This document shows positions 1 through 8,487 of a DNA stretch of 64,000 bases, one piece after another (within the stretch, counting starts at the first letter, position 1; the number at the start of each line of letters is the position of its first letter). The DNA lies in NCBI RefSeq assembly GCF_000444875.1, contig NC_021985.1, positions 2,303,535 through 2,367,534 on the forward strand, in the 5' to 3' direction. A program made the position numbers and the translations under genes. Under the pieces are notes generated by a model, which worked only from the letters and a program-made list of their open reading frames with translations, ran no database searches and was not told where the DNA came from. Origin of the DNA: Streptomyces collinus Tu 365 (lineage in GTDB: Bacteria > Actinomycetota > Actinomycetes > Streptomycetales > Streptomycetaceae).

Positions 1-636
1 AGCCTGGTCCTGGGCCTCGTCCTGGCCCTGCTGCTGGACCGCAGGTTCCGCGGCCGGGGCATCGTCCGCACCCTGCTGATCGCGCCCTTCCTGGTGGTGC
101 CGGTGGCCGCCGCCCTGCTCTGGAAGCATGTGCTGTACAACCCCGAATACGGCCTGCTCAACGGGTTGCTGCACTATGTGGGCGGCCCACAGCCCGACTG
201 GATCTCGAACACCCCGCTGCTCGCGGTCGAGGCCTCGCTGGTGTGGCAGTGGACGCCGTTCATGATGCTGATCCTGCTCGCCGGGCTGCAGAGCCGGGAC
301 CAGCAGCAGATCGAGGCCGCGCGGGTCGACGGCGCGAGCGACTGGCAGATCTTCCGCCATCTGACCCTCCCCCACCTGCGCCGCTACCTGGAACTCGGCG
401 CCCTGCTGGGGTCGGTCTACATCGTGCAGAACTTCGACGCGGTCTTCACCCTCACATCCGGCGGCCTGGGCACGGCGAACCTGCCCTACACCGTCTACCA
501 GAGCTTCTACCAGGCCCACGAGAACGGCCTCGCCTCGGCCGCCGGCGTCCTGGTGGTCATCGGTTCCATCGTCATCGCGACCTTCGCCCTGCGCGTGGTG
601 TCGTCCCTGTTCCGCGAGGAGGTGTCCCGCGCATGA
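1..636 (+). CDS. Sugar/polyol ABC transporter permease (MalF-type), 5' truncated
   Basis: The frame is open from the first base, so the N-terminus lies outside the window. It encodes an inner-membrane subunit of a binding-protein-dependent carbohydrate importer. The sequence shows several hydrophobic spans and the cytoplasmic EAA loop (EAARVDGASDWQIFRHLTLP), which docks on the ATPase. The stop overlaps the next start (ATGA at 633-636), so the two permeases are translationally coupled. A sorbitol-type dehydrogenase as third gene suggests a polyol substrate; that is inference. The binding protein, and possibly an ATPase, would lie upstream. Confidence 0.9.
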   Translation, partial: SLVLGLVLALLLDRRFRGRGIVRTLLIAPFLVVPVAAALLWKHVLYNPEYGLLNGLLHYVGGPQPDWISNTPLLAVEASLVWQWTPFMMLILLAGLQSRDQQQIEAARVDGASDWQIFRHLTLPHLRRYLELGALLGSVYIVQNFDAVFTLTSGGLGTANLPYTVYQSFYQAHENGLASAAGVLVVIGSIVIATFALRVVSSLFREEVSRA

Positions 637-1478
637 GCGCAACGGCCGTACGGCGCAGGGCGCGCCGGGGGTCCGGTCTCGGCCTGGTGGCCTGGCTGGC
701 CGGCGTCGTCTTCTTCCTGCCCGTCGCGTGGATGGCCCTGACGTCCTTCCACTCCGAGGCGGACGCGGCGACCAACCCGCCGTCCTTCACCGCCTCCCTC
801 ACCCTGGACGGCTACCGCGAGTTCTTCGGCACCGGCGGCGGCGCGAGCCCGTGGCCCGCGCTGATCAACTCCACGGTCGCGTCCGTGGCGTCCACGGTGT
901 GCGTGCTGCTGCTCGCCCTGCCGGCGGCGTACGCGCTGTCGGTCCGGCCCGTGCGCAAGTGGACGAACGTGCTGTTCTTCTTCCTGTCCACGAAGATGCT
1001 GCCGGCCGTGGCGGGCCTGCTGCCGATCTACCTGTTCGCCAAGAACGCCGGGATGCTCGACAACATCTGGCTGCTGGTCGTCCTCTACACCTCCATGAAC
1101 CTGCCGATCGCGGTGTGGATGATGCAGTCCTTCCTGGCCGAGGTGCCGGTGGCGGTCATCGAGGCGGCCCGGGTGGACGGCGCGTCCCTGCCGGTGATCC
1201 TCGCGCGCGTGGTGGCCCCGATCGCCCTGCCCGGCATCGCCGCCACCGCCCTGATCTGCTTCATCTTCAGCTGGAACGAGCTGCTGTTCGCCCGGGTCCT
1301 GACGGGTGTGGTCGCCGGGACCGCCCCCGTCTTCCTGACCGGCTTCATCACCAGCCAGGGCCTGTTCCTGGCCAAGGTGTGCGCCGCGTCGCTCGTCGTC
1401 TCCCTGCCGGTGCTCGCCGCGGGGTTCGCCGCCCAGGACAAGCTGGTCCAGGGCCTGTCGTTGGGAGCCGTGAAATGA
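633..1478 (+). CDS. Sugar/polyol ABC transporter permease (MalG-type)
   Basis: 281 residues, with an N-terminal basic stretch followed by a transmembrane segment and about five further spans. The EAA loop (EAARVDGASLPVILARVVAP) is clear. It is the second permease partner of the preceding subunit in a heterodimeric carbohydrate importer. The ATG at 633 was chosen because it overlaps the upstream stop as ATGA and gives a normal MalG N-terminus; a longer open frame upstream is only antiphase reading of the first permease. Its own stop overlaps the dehydrogenase start in the same way, so all three genes form one operon. Confidence 0.93.
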   Translation: MSATAVRRRARRGSGLGLVAWLAGVVFFLPVAWMALTSFHSEADAATNPPSFTASLTLDGYREFFGTGGGASPWPALINSTVASVASTVCVLLLALPAAYALSVRPVRKWTNVLFFFLSTKMLPAVAGLLPIYLFAKNAGMLDNIWLLVVLYTSMNLPIAVWMMQSFLAEVPVAVIEAARVDGASLPVILARVVAPIALPGIAATALICFIFSWNELLFARVLTGVVAGTAPVFLTGFITSQGLFLAKVCAASLVVSLPVLAAGFAAQDKLVQGLSLGAVK

Positions 1479-2464
1479 AGGCCGCCGTCATCGAGTCCGT
1501 GGGCCGTGCCGTCGTCACCGAGGTCCCGGACCCCACGCCCGGGCCCCGCGAGGTCGTCGTCGAGGTCGCCGCCTGCGGTCTGTGCGGCACCGACCTGCAC
1601 ATCCTCCAGGGCGAGTTCGCGCCCGAGCTGCCGATCGTGCCCGGCCACGAGTTTGCGGGCACGGTGGTCGGGGTCGGCACCCAGGTCACCGAGGCCGCGG
1701 TCGGCGACCGGGTGGCGGTGGACCCCTCCCTGTACTGCCACGAGTGCCGCTACTGCCGTACCGGCCACAACAACCTGTGCGAGCGCTGGGCCGCGATCGG
1801 CGTGACCACGGCGGGCGGCGCGGCCCGGTACGCCGTCGCCCCGGTCGCCAACTGCGTGAAGCTGCCCGAGCACGTGCGCACCGAGGACGCGGCCCTGGTC
1901 GAGCCGCTGTCCTGCGCGGTGCGCGGCTACGACGTGCTGCGCGCACGCCTCGGCGCGCACGTGCTGGTCTACGGGTCCGGGACCATGGGCCTGATGATGC
2001 TCGAACTGGCCAAGCGCACCGGTGCGGCCAGTGTGGACGTGGTGGACGTCAACCCGGATCGGCTGGAGACGGCCCGCCGGCTCGGTGTCTCGGGCGCGGC
2101 GGCCGGCGCCGACGACCTGGACCGGCCGCAGGGCTGGGACGTGGTCGTGGACGCGACCGGCAACGCGGCGGCGATCCAGGACGGCCTGGGCCGGGTGGCC
2201 AAGGCGGGCACGTTCCTGCAGTTCGGGGTGGCCGACTACGCGACCCGGGTCACGATCGACCCGTACCGGATCTACAACCAGGAGATCACCATCACCGGCT
2301 CCATGGCGGTGCTGCACAGCTTCGAGCGGGCGGCCGAACTGTTCGCCGGCGGGGTGCTGGACCCCGAGGTGTTCATCAGCGACCGGATCCCGCTGGAGCG
2401 CTACCCCGAGGCGCTGGAGCAGTTCGCCGCCGGGGTGGGCCGCAAGATCGTGGTGGTGCCCTGA
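1475..2464 (+). CDS. Zinc-dependent medium-chain alcohol/polyol dehydrogenase
   Basis: 329 residues, the usual length for sorbitol/threonine-dehydrogenase-type MDR enzymes. Catalytic zinc ligands are visible as Cys37 in CGLCGTDLH and His58-Glu59 in PGHEF. The structural zinc set is Cys88, 91, 94 and 102. A nucleotide-binding glycine motif (VYGSGTMGLMML) follows in the middle. The enzyme probably oxidises an imported polyol to a ketose with NAD(P). The start overlaps the permease stop (ATGA), tying it to the transporter. The exact substrate cannot be read from the sequence. Confidence 0.9.
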   Translation: MKAAVIESVGRAVVTEVPDPTPGPREVVVEVAACGLCGTDLHILQGEFAPELPIVPGHEFAGTVVGVGTQVTEAAVGDRVAVDPSLYCHECRYCRTGHNNLCERWAAIGVTTAGGAARYAVAPVANCVKLPEHVRTEDAALVEPLSCAVRGYDVLRARLGAHVLVYGSGTMGLMMLELAKRTGAASVDVVDVNPDRLETARRLGVSGAAAGADDLDRPQGWDVVVDATGNAAAIQDGLGRVAKAGTFLQFGVADYATRVTIDPYRIYNQEITITGSMAVLHSFERAAELFAGGVLDPEVFISDRIPLERYPEALEQFAAGVGRKIVVVP

Positions 2465-2502
2465 GCCGATCGGGGGACGCGGGGCCGCCGGGGTGTCGGT
2501 AA

Positions 2503-2529
2503 GGGAACGGTAAAGCGGTGTCGTTCGTT
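2503..2529 (+). promoter_or_regulatory. Candidate ECF-sigma promoter for the TerD gene
   Basis: GGGAAC at 2503-2508 is followed, after exactly 18 bases, by GTT at 2527-2529. This resembles the GGAAT-N18-GTT layout of SigR-type promoters and the GGAAC -35 box of SigE-type ones. Initiation a few bases downstream would fall almost at the ATG at 2538, which has no convincing ribosome binding site, fitting a leaderless or very short leader. This is pattern matching only. Confidence 0.35.
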
Positions 2530-2537
2530 CACCCGGC

Positions 2538-3740
2538 ATGACAGCTATGACCCCTGGCTCGAACATCCCTCTGCCGGCCGCACGCGTGACGGTGGACGTC
2601 GCCGCCCCGGTGCGGCTCGACGTGTCGGGCCTGCTGCTCACCGCCGACGGCAAGGTGCGCTCCGACGACGACTTCATCTTCTACAACCAGCCGGCCGGAC
2701 CGGGCGTGACGTACACGTCCGGCGGCGGCTCGGCGCCCGACGCGATCACGGTGGACACCGCCGCCGTGCCGCCGGAGATCGAGAAGATCGTGGTCACGGC
2801 CAGCCCGGACGCGGCCGGCCAGACCTTCCAGGGCATCGAGCCGACCGCCACGGTCCGGGACGCCGACGGCGGTTCGGTCCTGGCCACCTTCACCCCGCCG
2901 CAGCTCGGCACCGAGACGGCGCTGGTGGTCGTGGAGATCTACCGCAGGGGCGGCGCCTGGAAGGCCCGGGCCGTCGGCCAGGGGTACGCGAACGGCCTCG
3001 CGGGCATCGCGACCGACTTCGGTGTCTCGGTGGAGGAGCCCGCCGCCCCCGCGGCCGCGCCGCGGCAGCCGGCCGCCCCGCCCGCGCCCGCCGCGCAGGC
3101 GCCCGCCGTTCCGGCCGCGCCGCCGGTTCCCGCCGCTCCCCCCGCCCCGGTGCCGGGCGCCGGGAAGGTCAACCTGGACAAGGGGCGGGTCAGCCTCCAG
3201 AAGAACCAGACGGTGTCCCTGGTCAAGGGCGGCCGCCCGCTGCTGTCCGTGGTGCAGATGGGCCTCGGCTGGGAGCCCGCCCACCGGGGCAGGGACATCG
3301 ACCTGGACGCCTCGGTCATCGCCTACGGCCCGCAGCGCAACCCGGTCGACAGCTGCTACTTCGGCAAGCTGACGATCCTGAACGGCGCGATCAAGCACTC
3401 CGGTGACAACCTCACCGGCGAGGGCGGCGGCGACGACGAGATGATCATGGTGGACCTGGGGCGGATCCCCCAGGAGGTGACCGGTCTGGTCTTCACCGTG
3501 AACTCCTTCTCCGGGCAGAAGTTCACCGAGGTCGCCAAGGCGTACTGCCGGCTGCTGGACGCGGACACCGGAGAGGAGCTGGTCCGCTTCGACCTCACCA
3601 ACGCCGAGCCGCAGACGGGCGTGATGATGGCCAAGCTCGTCCGGCAGTTCTCCGGCGAGTGGGACATGACGGCGCTGGGCGAGTTCGTGAAGGCCCGCAC
3701 CGTGCGGAACATGGTCGATCCCGGAGCGCGGGCCCTCTAG
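2538..3740 (+). CDS. TerD-family protein with two TerD-like domains
   Basis: 400 residues. Residues 1-165 form a TerD-like domain with an acidic DDDFIFYNQP segment. Residues about 168-210 are a proline/alanine-rich linker. Residues 214-400 are a second, more canonical TerD domain with DIDLDASVIAYG and GEGGGDDEMI, the acidic clusters that bind calcium in this family. TerD proteins are linked to tellurite and phage tolerance and to general stress, but the molecular role is unsettled. There is no signal peptide, so it is likely cytoplasmic. The start could also be the ATG nine bases later. Confidence 0.88.
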   Translation: MTAMTPGSNIPLPAARVTVDVAAPVRLDVSGLLLTADGKVRSDDDFIFYNQPAGPGVTYTSGGGSAPDAITVDTAAVPPEIEKIVVTASPDAAGQTFQGIEPTATVRDADGGSVLATFTPPQLGTETALVVVEIYRRGGAWKARAVGQGYANGLAGIATDFGVSVEEPAAPAAAPRQPAAPPAPAAQAPAVPAAPPVPAAPPAPVPGAGKVNLDKGRVSLQKNQTVSLVKGGRPLLSVVQMGLGWEPAHRGRDIDLDASVIAYGPQRNPVDSCYFGKLTILNGAIKHSGDNLTGEGGGDDEMIMVDLGRIPQEVTGLVFTVNSFSGQKFTEVAKAYCRLLDADTGEELVRFDLTNAEPQTGVMMAKLVRQFSGEWDMTALGEFVKARTVRNMVDPGARAL

Positions 3741-3761
3741 GCGTGCGTCCGGCGGCCGGCG

Positions 3762-3785
3762 GCGCCCCCGTTCCCGCGGGGGCGC
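3762..3785. terminator. Convergent-gene terminator hairpin
   Basis: A perfect 9-bp GC stem (3762-3770 with 3777-3785) and a 6-base loop sit between the end of the terD-like gene (+) and the end of the TetR gene (-). It lacks a T-run, as is usual in this kind of genome, and could serve both strands. Confidence 0.6.
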
Positions 3786-3795
3786 GCCCGGCTGC

Positions 3796-4374
3796 TCACG
3801 CTCCGGCGGCCGGGCGCAGTCCCTCGGTCAGCAGGGTCAGGTAGCGGCGGATCTCATGTCCCCGCCCGCCGGCCAGCTCCGACGCCGAGGCCACGCCGTG
3901 CGCCAGGCGCAGGACCTCGATCGGCTCGATGTCCGGGCGCAGGCTGCCGTCGCGCTGCGCAGCCTCCACCAGCCGCCGCGCCGCGTCCTTCAGCCGGGTG
4001 CCGCAGACCGTGTCCGCGGCGGAGCCGCCGTCGGAGACGGCCGAGCCCAGCAGCGCCTTCATGCCGCGCACCTGGATCGTGCCGACGCACACCTCGTGCA
4101 GCCACTCCGTCAGCGCCTCGCCCGGCGGCAGCCGTGCGGCGAACTCCCCGGCCCGGTCCGCCATGGCCTGCATCCGGTCCACGTACGCGGCCTCCAGCAG
4201 GTCCTGCCGGGTCGGGAAGTGGCGGTAGAGGGTGCCGGCGCCGACCCCGGCGCGCTTGGCGATGTCGTCGAGGGACGCGTTCTCCCCGTGCTCGGCGAAG
4301 GCCTCGGCCGCCACCGTCAGCAGCCGTTCGTAGTTGCGCCGGGCGTCCGCGCGCATGGGCCTGCCCTGCGGCAT
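3796..4374 (-). CDS. TetR-family transcriptional regulator
   Basis: 192 residues from the ATG at 4374. The N-terminal helix-turn-helix is typical: ASLDDIAKRAGVGAGTLYRH, followed by FPTRQDLLEAAY. The C-terminal two thirds is a variable ligand/dimer domain ending in a segment seen in SbtR/TetR_C-type regulators. A second ATG 6 codons in (MRADARRN) is possible. It lies four bases downstream of a 2H-phosphoesterase gene on the same strand, so the two are probably cotranscribed. Target unknown. Confidence 0.9.
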   Translation of the reverse strand: MPQGRPMRADARRNYERLLTVAAEAFAEHGENASLDDIAKRAGVGAGTLYRHFPTRQDLLEAAYVDRMQAMADRAGEFAARLPPGEALTEWLHEVCVGTIQVRGMKALLGSAVSDGGSAADTVCGTRLKDAARRLVEAAQRDGSLRPDIEPIEVLRLAHGVASASELAGGRGHEIRRYLTLLTEGLRPAAGA

Positions 4375-4378
4375 CCAG

Positions 4379-5056
4379 CTACTCCTCGCGCACCGGGGGT
4401 CTCGCGGGAATCGTATCGGCCCCCGGTCCCGCCGGCCGGTGCGCCGGCGGTCCGTACCCGTACCCGCCGCTGCCCGGGTCCTCCTCCCGGTGGCGGTGCA
4501 CCGCGCCGGTGCCCAGGGCGACGGTGGCGCGTACCCGCATGGGCCCGTCACCGCGGCGGGACAGCAGCACGACCTCGGACACCCGGGCCCGGGCCGCCCC
4601 GAGCCGGGCGGCGCACTCGGCCGCGAGGTCCCGCGGGGCCCGGGTCCGCCCGAGCGAGAGGTGCGGGGTGAACCGGGGGAAGCGGTCCACGCAGGCGGGG
4701 AACGGCTCGGCGAGCACGCGCCGCAGTTCCGTCCAGGGCGCGACGCCGGCCGCCGCTGGGTCGAGCCACACGGTGGAGAAGGAGCGGTGGCCGAACGAGC
4801 GGACCCCGGCGAGCCGGGCGTCGAAGGGCGCGCACCGCGCCGCGGCGTCGGCCAGCAGCGGGAGCGCCGCCGGGAAGTCCTCCTCCGGTACGAAGCCGAA
4901 GACGAGGTTCACATGGGGCGGCCAGCGGCGGATCTGCGGGTCGTGCTCGGCCCGGACGTCCTGGACGGCGGGCCACAGCGCGGCCGGGGGCAGCCACGCC
5001 ACGGCGGTCCGGGGCGTGGGTGCCGACTCCAGGCGGCCGGGCGGCGGACGGGACAC
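4379..5056 (-). CDS. 2'-5' RNA ligase / 2H phosphoesterase family protein
   Basis: About 225 residues. Two histidine motifs at the spacing expected for the 2H superfamily are visible, PHVNLVFGF and PHLSLGR; the usual threonine is replaced by Asn and Ser. Members act on 2',3'-cyclic phosphates or ligate tRNA halves; the substrate here cannot be told. The C-terminal 40 residues are Gly/Pro-rich. The start is uncertain: the GTG at 5056 has a GGAGGGG almost touching it, and GTG at 5002 is an alternative. The TetR gene follows after four bases. Confidence 0.7.
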   Translation of the reverse strand: MSRPPPGRLESAPTPRTAVAWLPPAALWPAVQDVRAEHDPQIRRWPPHVNLVFGFVPEEDFPAALPLLADAAARCAPFDARLAGVRSFGHRSFSTVWLDPAAAGVAPWTELRRVLAEPFPACVDRFPRFTPHLSLGRTRAPRDLAAECAARLGAARARVSEVVLLSRRGDGPMRVRATVALGTGAVHRHREEDPGSGGYGYGPPAHRPAGPGADTIPARPPVREE

Positions 5057-5128
5057 CCCTCCATCATGGCCCGCCACCCGCCGGACAGGGGTGCGGCCCG
5101 CTCCGGCAGCGCGCCACACCCGGAGAGG

Positions 5129-6574
5129 TCAGCCGCGCTTCTGCCGCTTCCAGGGGCCGGTGACGGCGAGCATGATGCCCGGTTCCTGGATGTTGGCGAA
5201 CAGGGTGCGGCCGTCGGGCGAGAAGGTGACGCCGGTGAACTCGCTGTACTCCGGTTCCTGCGCGGTGCCGATGTTCAGTTCGTTGCGGGCGATCGGGTAG
5301 GTGCGGCCGCTCTCGGTGGCGCCGAAGAGGTGCTGGACGCCCTCGCCGTCCTCGGCGATGACAAGGCCGCCGTACGGGGAGACGGTGATGTTGTCGGGGC
5401 CGTCGAAGGCGCCGTCCGCCGCGGGGTCGGGGTTGACGCCGAGGAGCACCTTGAGGGTCAGGGTGCGGCGCTTGGGGTCGTAGAACCAGACCTGGCCGTC
5501 GTGCTGGACAGGACTCTCCGCGCGGGCGTAGGAGGAGACGACGTAGGCGCCGCCGTCGCCCCACCACATGCCCTCCAGCTTGCGGGCGCGGGTGACCTGG
5601 CCGTCGGTGAACTGCTTGCGCACGGACGTGGTCCGGGCGTCACGGTCGGGGACGTCCACCCAGTCGACCCCGTACACGGTGCCGATGCGGGTCGCCCGCG
5701 AGAGGTCGTCGACGAACCTGCCGCCGGAGTCGAAGCACTTGAACGCCTGGAGCGCGCCGGCGTCGTCGGCGAGGGTGCGCAGCCTGCCGCGGCCGTGGCG
5801 GAATCCCTGCGGCGGGGTCCAGCGGTAGAGGAGGCCGTTGGGGCCCGAGGCGTCCTCGGTGAGGTAGAGGTGCCCGCGCTTGGGGTCGACGACGACGGCC
5901 TCGTGGGCGTAGCGGCCGAGCGCCTTGACCGGCTTGGGGTCGCGGTTGGCCCGGCGGTCCTCGGGGTCGACCTCGAAGACGTAGCCGTGGTCCTTGGTCA
6001 TGCCGTTCTGGCCGGCCTTGTCCTCGGTCTCCTCGCAGGTCAGCCAGGTGCCCCACGGGGTGTTGCCGCCCGCGCAGTTGGTGGAGGTGCCGGCGACGCC
6101 GACCCACTCGGCGACCTGGTCGCGGCGGACCTCGACGACCGTGCAGCCACCGGCGGCGGCAGGATCGTAGACGAGGCCCTCGGTGAGCGGCACCGGGTGC
6201 TGCCAGCCGGCGCGGGGGCCCTTCAGCTCGTGGTTGTTGACGAGGAGGGTGGCGCCCCGGGGGCCGTCGAAGGTGGAGGTGCCGTCGTGGTTGGAGGGGG
6301 TGAACTCGCCCGACTCCAGCTTCGTCCGGCCGCTGTAGGTGATGATCCGGTACCGGAAGCCCTCGGGCAGGGCGAGGATGCCGGCCGGGTCCGGGACCAG
6401 GGGGCCGTAGCCGGGGCCGTGGTGTCCGTGCCCCTGTTCGCCCTCCGCGCTGTCGATCTCGGTGGCGGCGAGGGCGTTGGGCGCGGTGGCGAGGGCCCCG
6501 ACGCTGCCCGCCAGCGCGATCCCGGCACCGGTGACCGCGGATGTCCTGGCGAAGTCCCTGCGAGTGAGCGACAT
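5129..6574 (-). CDS. Tat-exported PhoX-type phosphatase (DUF839)
   Basis: 481 residues from the ATG at 6574, preceded by AGGGAG at good spacing. The N-terminus MSLTRRDFARTS with a hydrophobic stretch ending ALAATE is a twin-arginine signal. The mature part matches the PhoX/DUF839 family: NNHELKGPRAGW, CEETEDKAG, KALGRYAHEA and NITVSPYGGL are family-type segments. PhoX enzymes are Ca/Fe-dependent alkaline phosphatases of the cell surface. A direct repeat resembling a PHO box lies 73-94 bases upstream, supporting phosphate control. Family assignment is firm; activity on phosphomonoesters is inferred. Confidence 0.85.
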   Translation of the reverse strand: MSLTRRDFARTSAVTGAGIALAGSVGALATAPNALAATEIDSAEGEQGHGHHGPGYGPLVPDPAGILALPEGFRYRIITYSGRTKLESGEFTPSNHDGTSTFDGPRGATLLVNNHELKGPRAGWQHPVPLTEGLVYDPAAAGGCTVVEVRRDQVAEWVGVAGTSTNCAGGNTPWGTWLTCEETEDKAGQNGMTKDHGYVFEVDPEDRRANRDPKPVKALGRYAHEAVVVDPKRGHLYLTEDASGPNGLLYRWTPPQGFRHGRGRLRTLADDAGALQAFKCFDSGGRFVDDLSRATRIGTVYGVDWVDVPDRDARTTSVRKQFTDGQVTRARKLEGMWWGDGGAYVVSSYARAESPVQHDGQVWFYDPKRRTLTLKVLLGVNPDPAADGAFDGPDNITVSPYGGLVIAEDGEGVQHLFGATESGRTYPIARNELNIGTAQEPEYSEFTGVTFSPDGRTLFANIQEPGIMLAVTGPWKRQKRG

Positions 6575-6646
6575 GGTGTCTCCCTGTGACGGTGGGCACG
6601 TGCCGTGGCGGGTGGCGGGCCTCGGTTCGGCGCACACGCTCCCGCC

Positions 6647-6668
6647 GCTTGCTGAACGGGAGTTGAAC
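6647..6668 (-). promoter_or_regulatory. Candidate PHO box (PhoP direct repeat)
   Basis: On the minus strand two 11-base units, GTTCAACTCCC and GTTCAGCAAGC, are joined head to tail. Streptomyces PhoP sites consist of 11-nt direct repeats with a conserved GTTCA start. The pair lies 73 bases upstream of the PhoX-type gene start, a typical promoter distance. The distal halves match the consensus only loosely. Confidence 0.5.
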
Positions 6669-6794
6669 GCCGTACTGCTTCCGGGGCCCCGGTTCCATGA
6701 ACCCGTAGGCACGCCCTCCGGCCAACGGCGGGCACCGGCCATGTTCGCCCGGGTGCGGGCGGCCGGGTGCGGGCGGCCGGGTGCGGGCGGTCGC

Positions 6795-8222
6795 TCAGCC
6801 GCCCTGCTGGGACCGCGCCTTGAACGCGGCCTTCCGCGCCTCCTTCGCCACCTTCTTGTCCGGGTGCAGCCGGCCCATCGCCTCCAGGACGTCCGCGGTG
6901 GCGGGGTGGTCCACCCGCCAGGCGGCCGCGAAGAACCCGCTGTGCTGCTCGGCGAGCCCCTCCACCAGTGCCTGGAGTTCGTCGGAGTTGCCCTCGGCGG
7001 CCAGTTGGGCGGCCACCGTGTCGACGGTCAGCCAGAAGACCAGGTCCTGGGAGGGCGCCGGCACGCCGGAGGCGCCGCGCTCGCTCAGCCACACCCGGGC
7101 GAGTCCGCCGAGCTCCGGGTCGTCCAGCACCTCCCGCAGGGCCGGTTCGGCCTCCGTCCCGACCAGGGACAGCGCCTGCTGGCAGCGCAGCCTGCGCAAG
7201 GGGGCGCCGGCGTCCGCGCCGCGTGCCGCCGCGAGCAGGTCCCTGGCCGCGGCGAGCGGTTCACGCCGGCCGAGCCACTGCTCCGTCTCGGCCTGGGCGG
7301 CGGACTGCCCGAACCGGGCGGTGCCGTCGAGCAGGGCGTCGGCGCCCTTCTCGGCGAGTTCGCCGACCGCGGGGGCGTCGAGGCCGGCCTCCAGCAGCCG
7401 TACCCGCAGCCCGTACGCGCCGAGCGGGGTGAGCCGGACCAGGCCGTAGCGGGAGACGTCGGTGTCGTCGACCGGCGCGGCGGGCTCCTCGTCGGCGTCG
7501 GCCATGAGGTCCTCGTCCACCGGCCGGTACTCGACGAGGCCGATCGGCTCCAGTGTCCGGAACTGGTCGTCGAGGCGCATCATCGCGTCGGAGACCTGTT
7601 CCAGCACGTCGTTGGTGGGTTCGCCCATGTCGCTGGGGACGATCATCGAGGCGGCGAGGGCGGGCAGCGGCACGGGGGCCTGGCCGGGACCGTCCTCACT
7701 GACCGTCAGCAGGTAGAGGTTGCCGAGGACGCCGTCGAGGAACTCCGCCTCGGCCTCCGGGTCCCAGTCGAGTGACGTGAAATCGATCTCGCCGCCCTCG
7801 TCCATCGCGTCCATGAGGCCGTCCAGGTCCGGCACGCTCGCGTCCGCGACCACGGTCTCCAGGGCGCTGAGCCAGACGGTGAGCACGTCGTGCGGGGAGC
7901 CGCCGGTGAGCAGCGCGAGTTCCTCCCCGGCCGTCACCGTCCCGGCCTCCTCGTCGGTGATCTCGACCAGCCCGGCGTCCACCGCCACCCGCCACGCCTC
8001 GGCGGCGTACGCGGCGGCGTCGTCCCCGCTCAGGCCGAGGGTCCCGGCGGCGTCAGGCAGTTGTTCCTCGACCAGGCCGCCGCCGGCGTCCACCCGGGTC
8101 GCGGGACCGGCCCAGCGGGCGAGGCGGACGGCGCGGGAGAGCAACGGCGTGGACAGCGCGGCGCGCGCCAGCTCCGCTTCGGGGTGCAGCCGTACGGGCG
8201 GCAGGGGGGAGCTGTCTGACAT
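6795..8222 (-). CDS. Large acidic hypothetical protein
   Basis: 475 residues from the ATG at 8222, with GAGGAGAA upstream at about nine bases. I do not recognise a functional domain. The protein is rich in Asp, Glu, Ala and Leu, with helical repeats such as EPALREVLDDPELGGLARVW that recall HEAT-like or armadillo-like helices in the C-terminal half. The end is Lys-rich (PDKKVAKEARKAAFKARSQQ). There is no signal peptide or membrane span, so it is probably cytoplasmic. It stands alone between the PhoX-type gene and the divergent nuclease. No function is proposed. Confidence 0.85.
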   Translation of the reverse strand: MSDSSPLPPVRLHPEAELARAALSTPLLSRAVRLARWAGPATRVDAGGGLVEEQLPDAAGTLGLSGDDAAAYAAEAWRVAVDAGLVEITDEEAGTVTAGEELALLTGGSPHDVLTVWLSALETVVADASVPDLDGLMDAMDEGGEIDFTSLDWDPEAEAEFLDGVLGNLYLLTVSEDGPGQAPVPLPALAASMIVPSDMGEPTNDVLEQVSDAMMRLDDQFRTLEPIGLVEYRPVDEDLMADADEEPAAPVDDTDVSRYGLVRLTPLGAYGLRVRLLEAGLDAPAVGELAEKGADALLDGTARFGQSAAQAETEQWLGRREPLAAARDLLAAARGADAGAPLRRLRCQQALSLVGTEAEPALREVLDDPELGGLARVWLSERGASGVPAPSQDLVFWLTVDTVAAQLAAEGNSDELQALVEGLAEQHSGFFAAAWRVDHPATADVLEAMGRLHPDKKVAKEARKAAFKARSQQGG

Positions 8223-8487
8223 CGGCTGGTTCTCCTCGGGCCGTGAAATCACTCAGCCGCTCAGCCTAGACGGATTTCCACCCATGCCGCCCGGTTCATC
8301 TCCCCGCCGGTCGCCGTACATGGCCGAAACCTTGACAACTCCGGGCGCCTGGCGGGAGATTGACGCGCGTAGAAGTTGGGGGGACAACTGTTCACTCGGC
8401 TCTATGCGTGTCACGGAGGGCCACGAGCCCGACACGCTCCCGTTCCACCCTCGTCCCGGCGCTCACGCACGTCCCCGGAGGGATCCC

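Noticed and set aside
8390..8400. GTTCACTCGGC as a PHO box before the secreted nuclease
   Set aside because: It matches a single PHO unit well, but neither adjacent 11-mer fits, and PhoP sites need at least a direct repeat.
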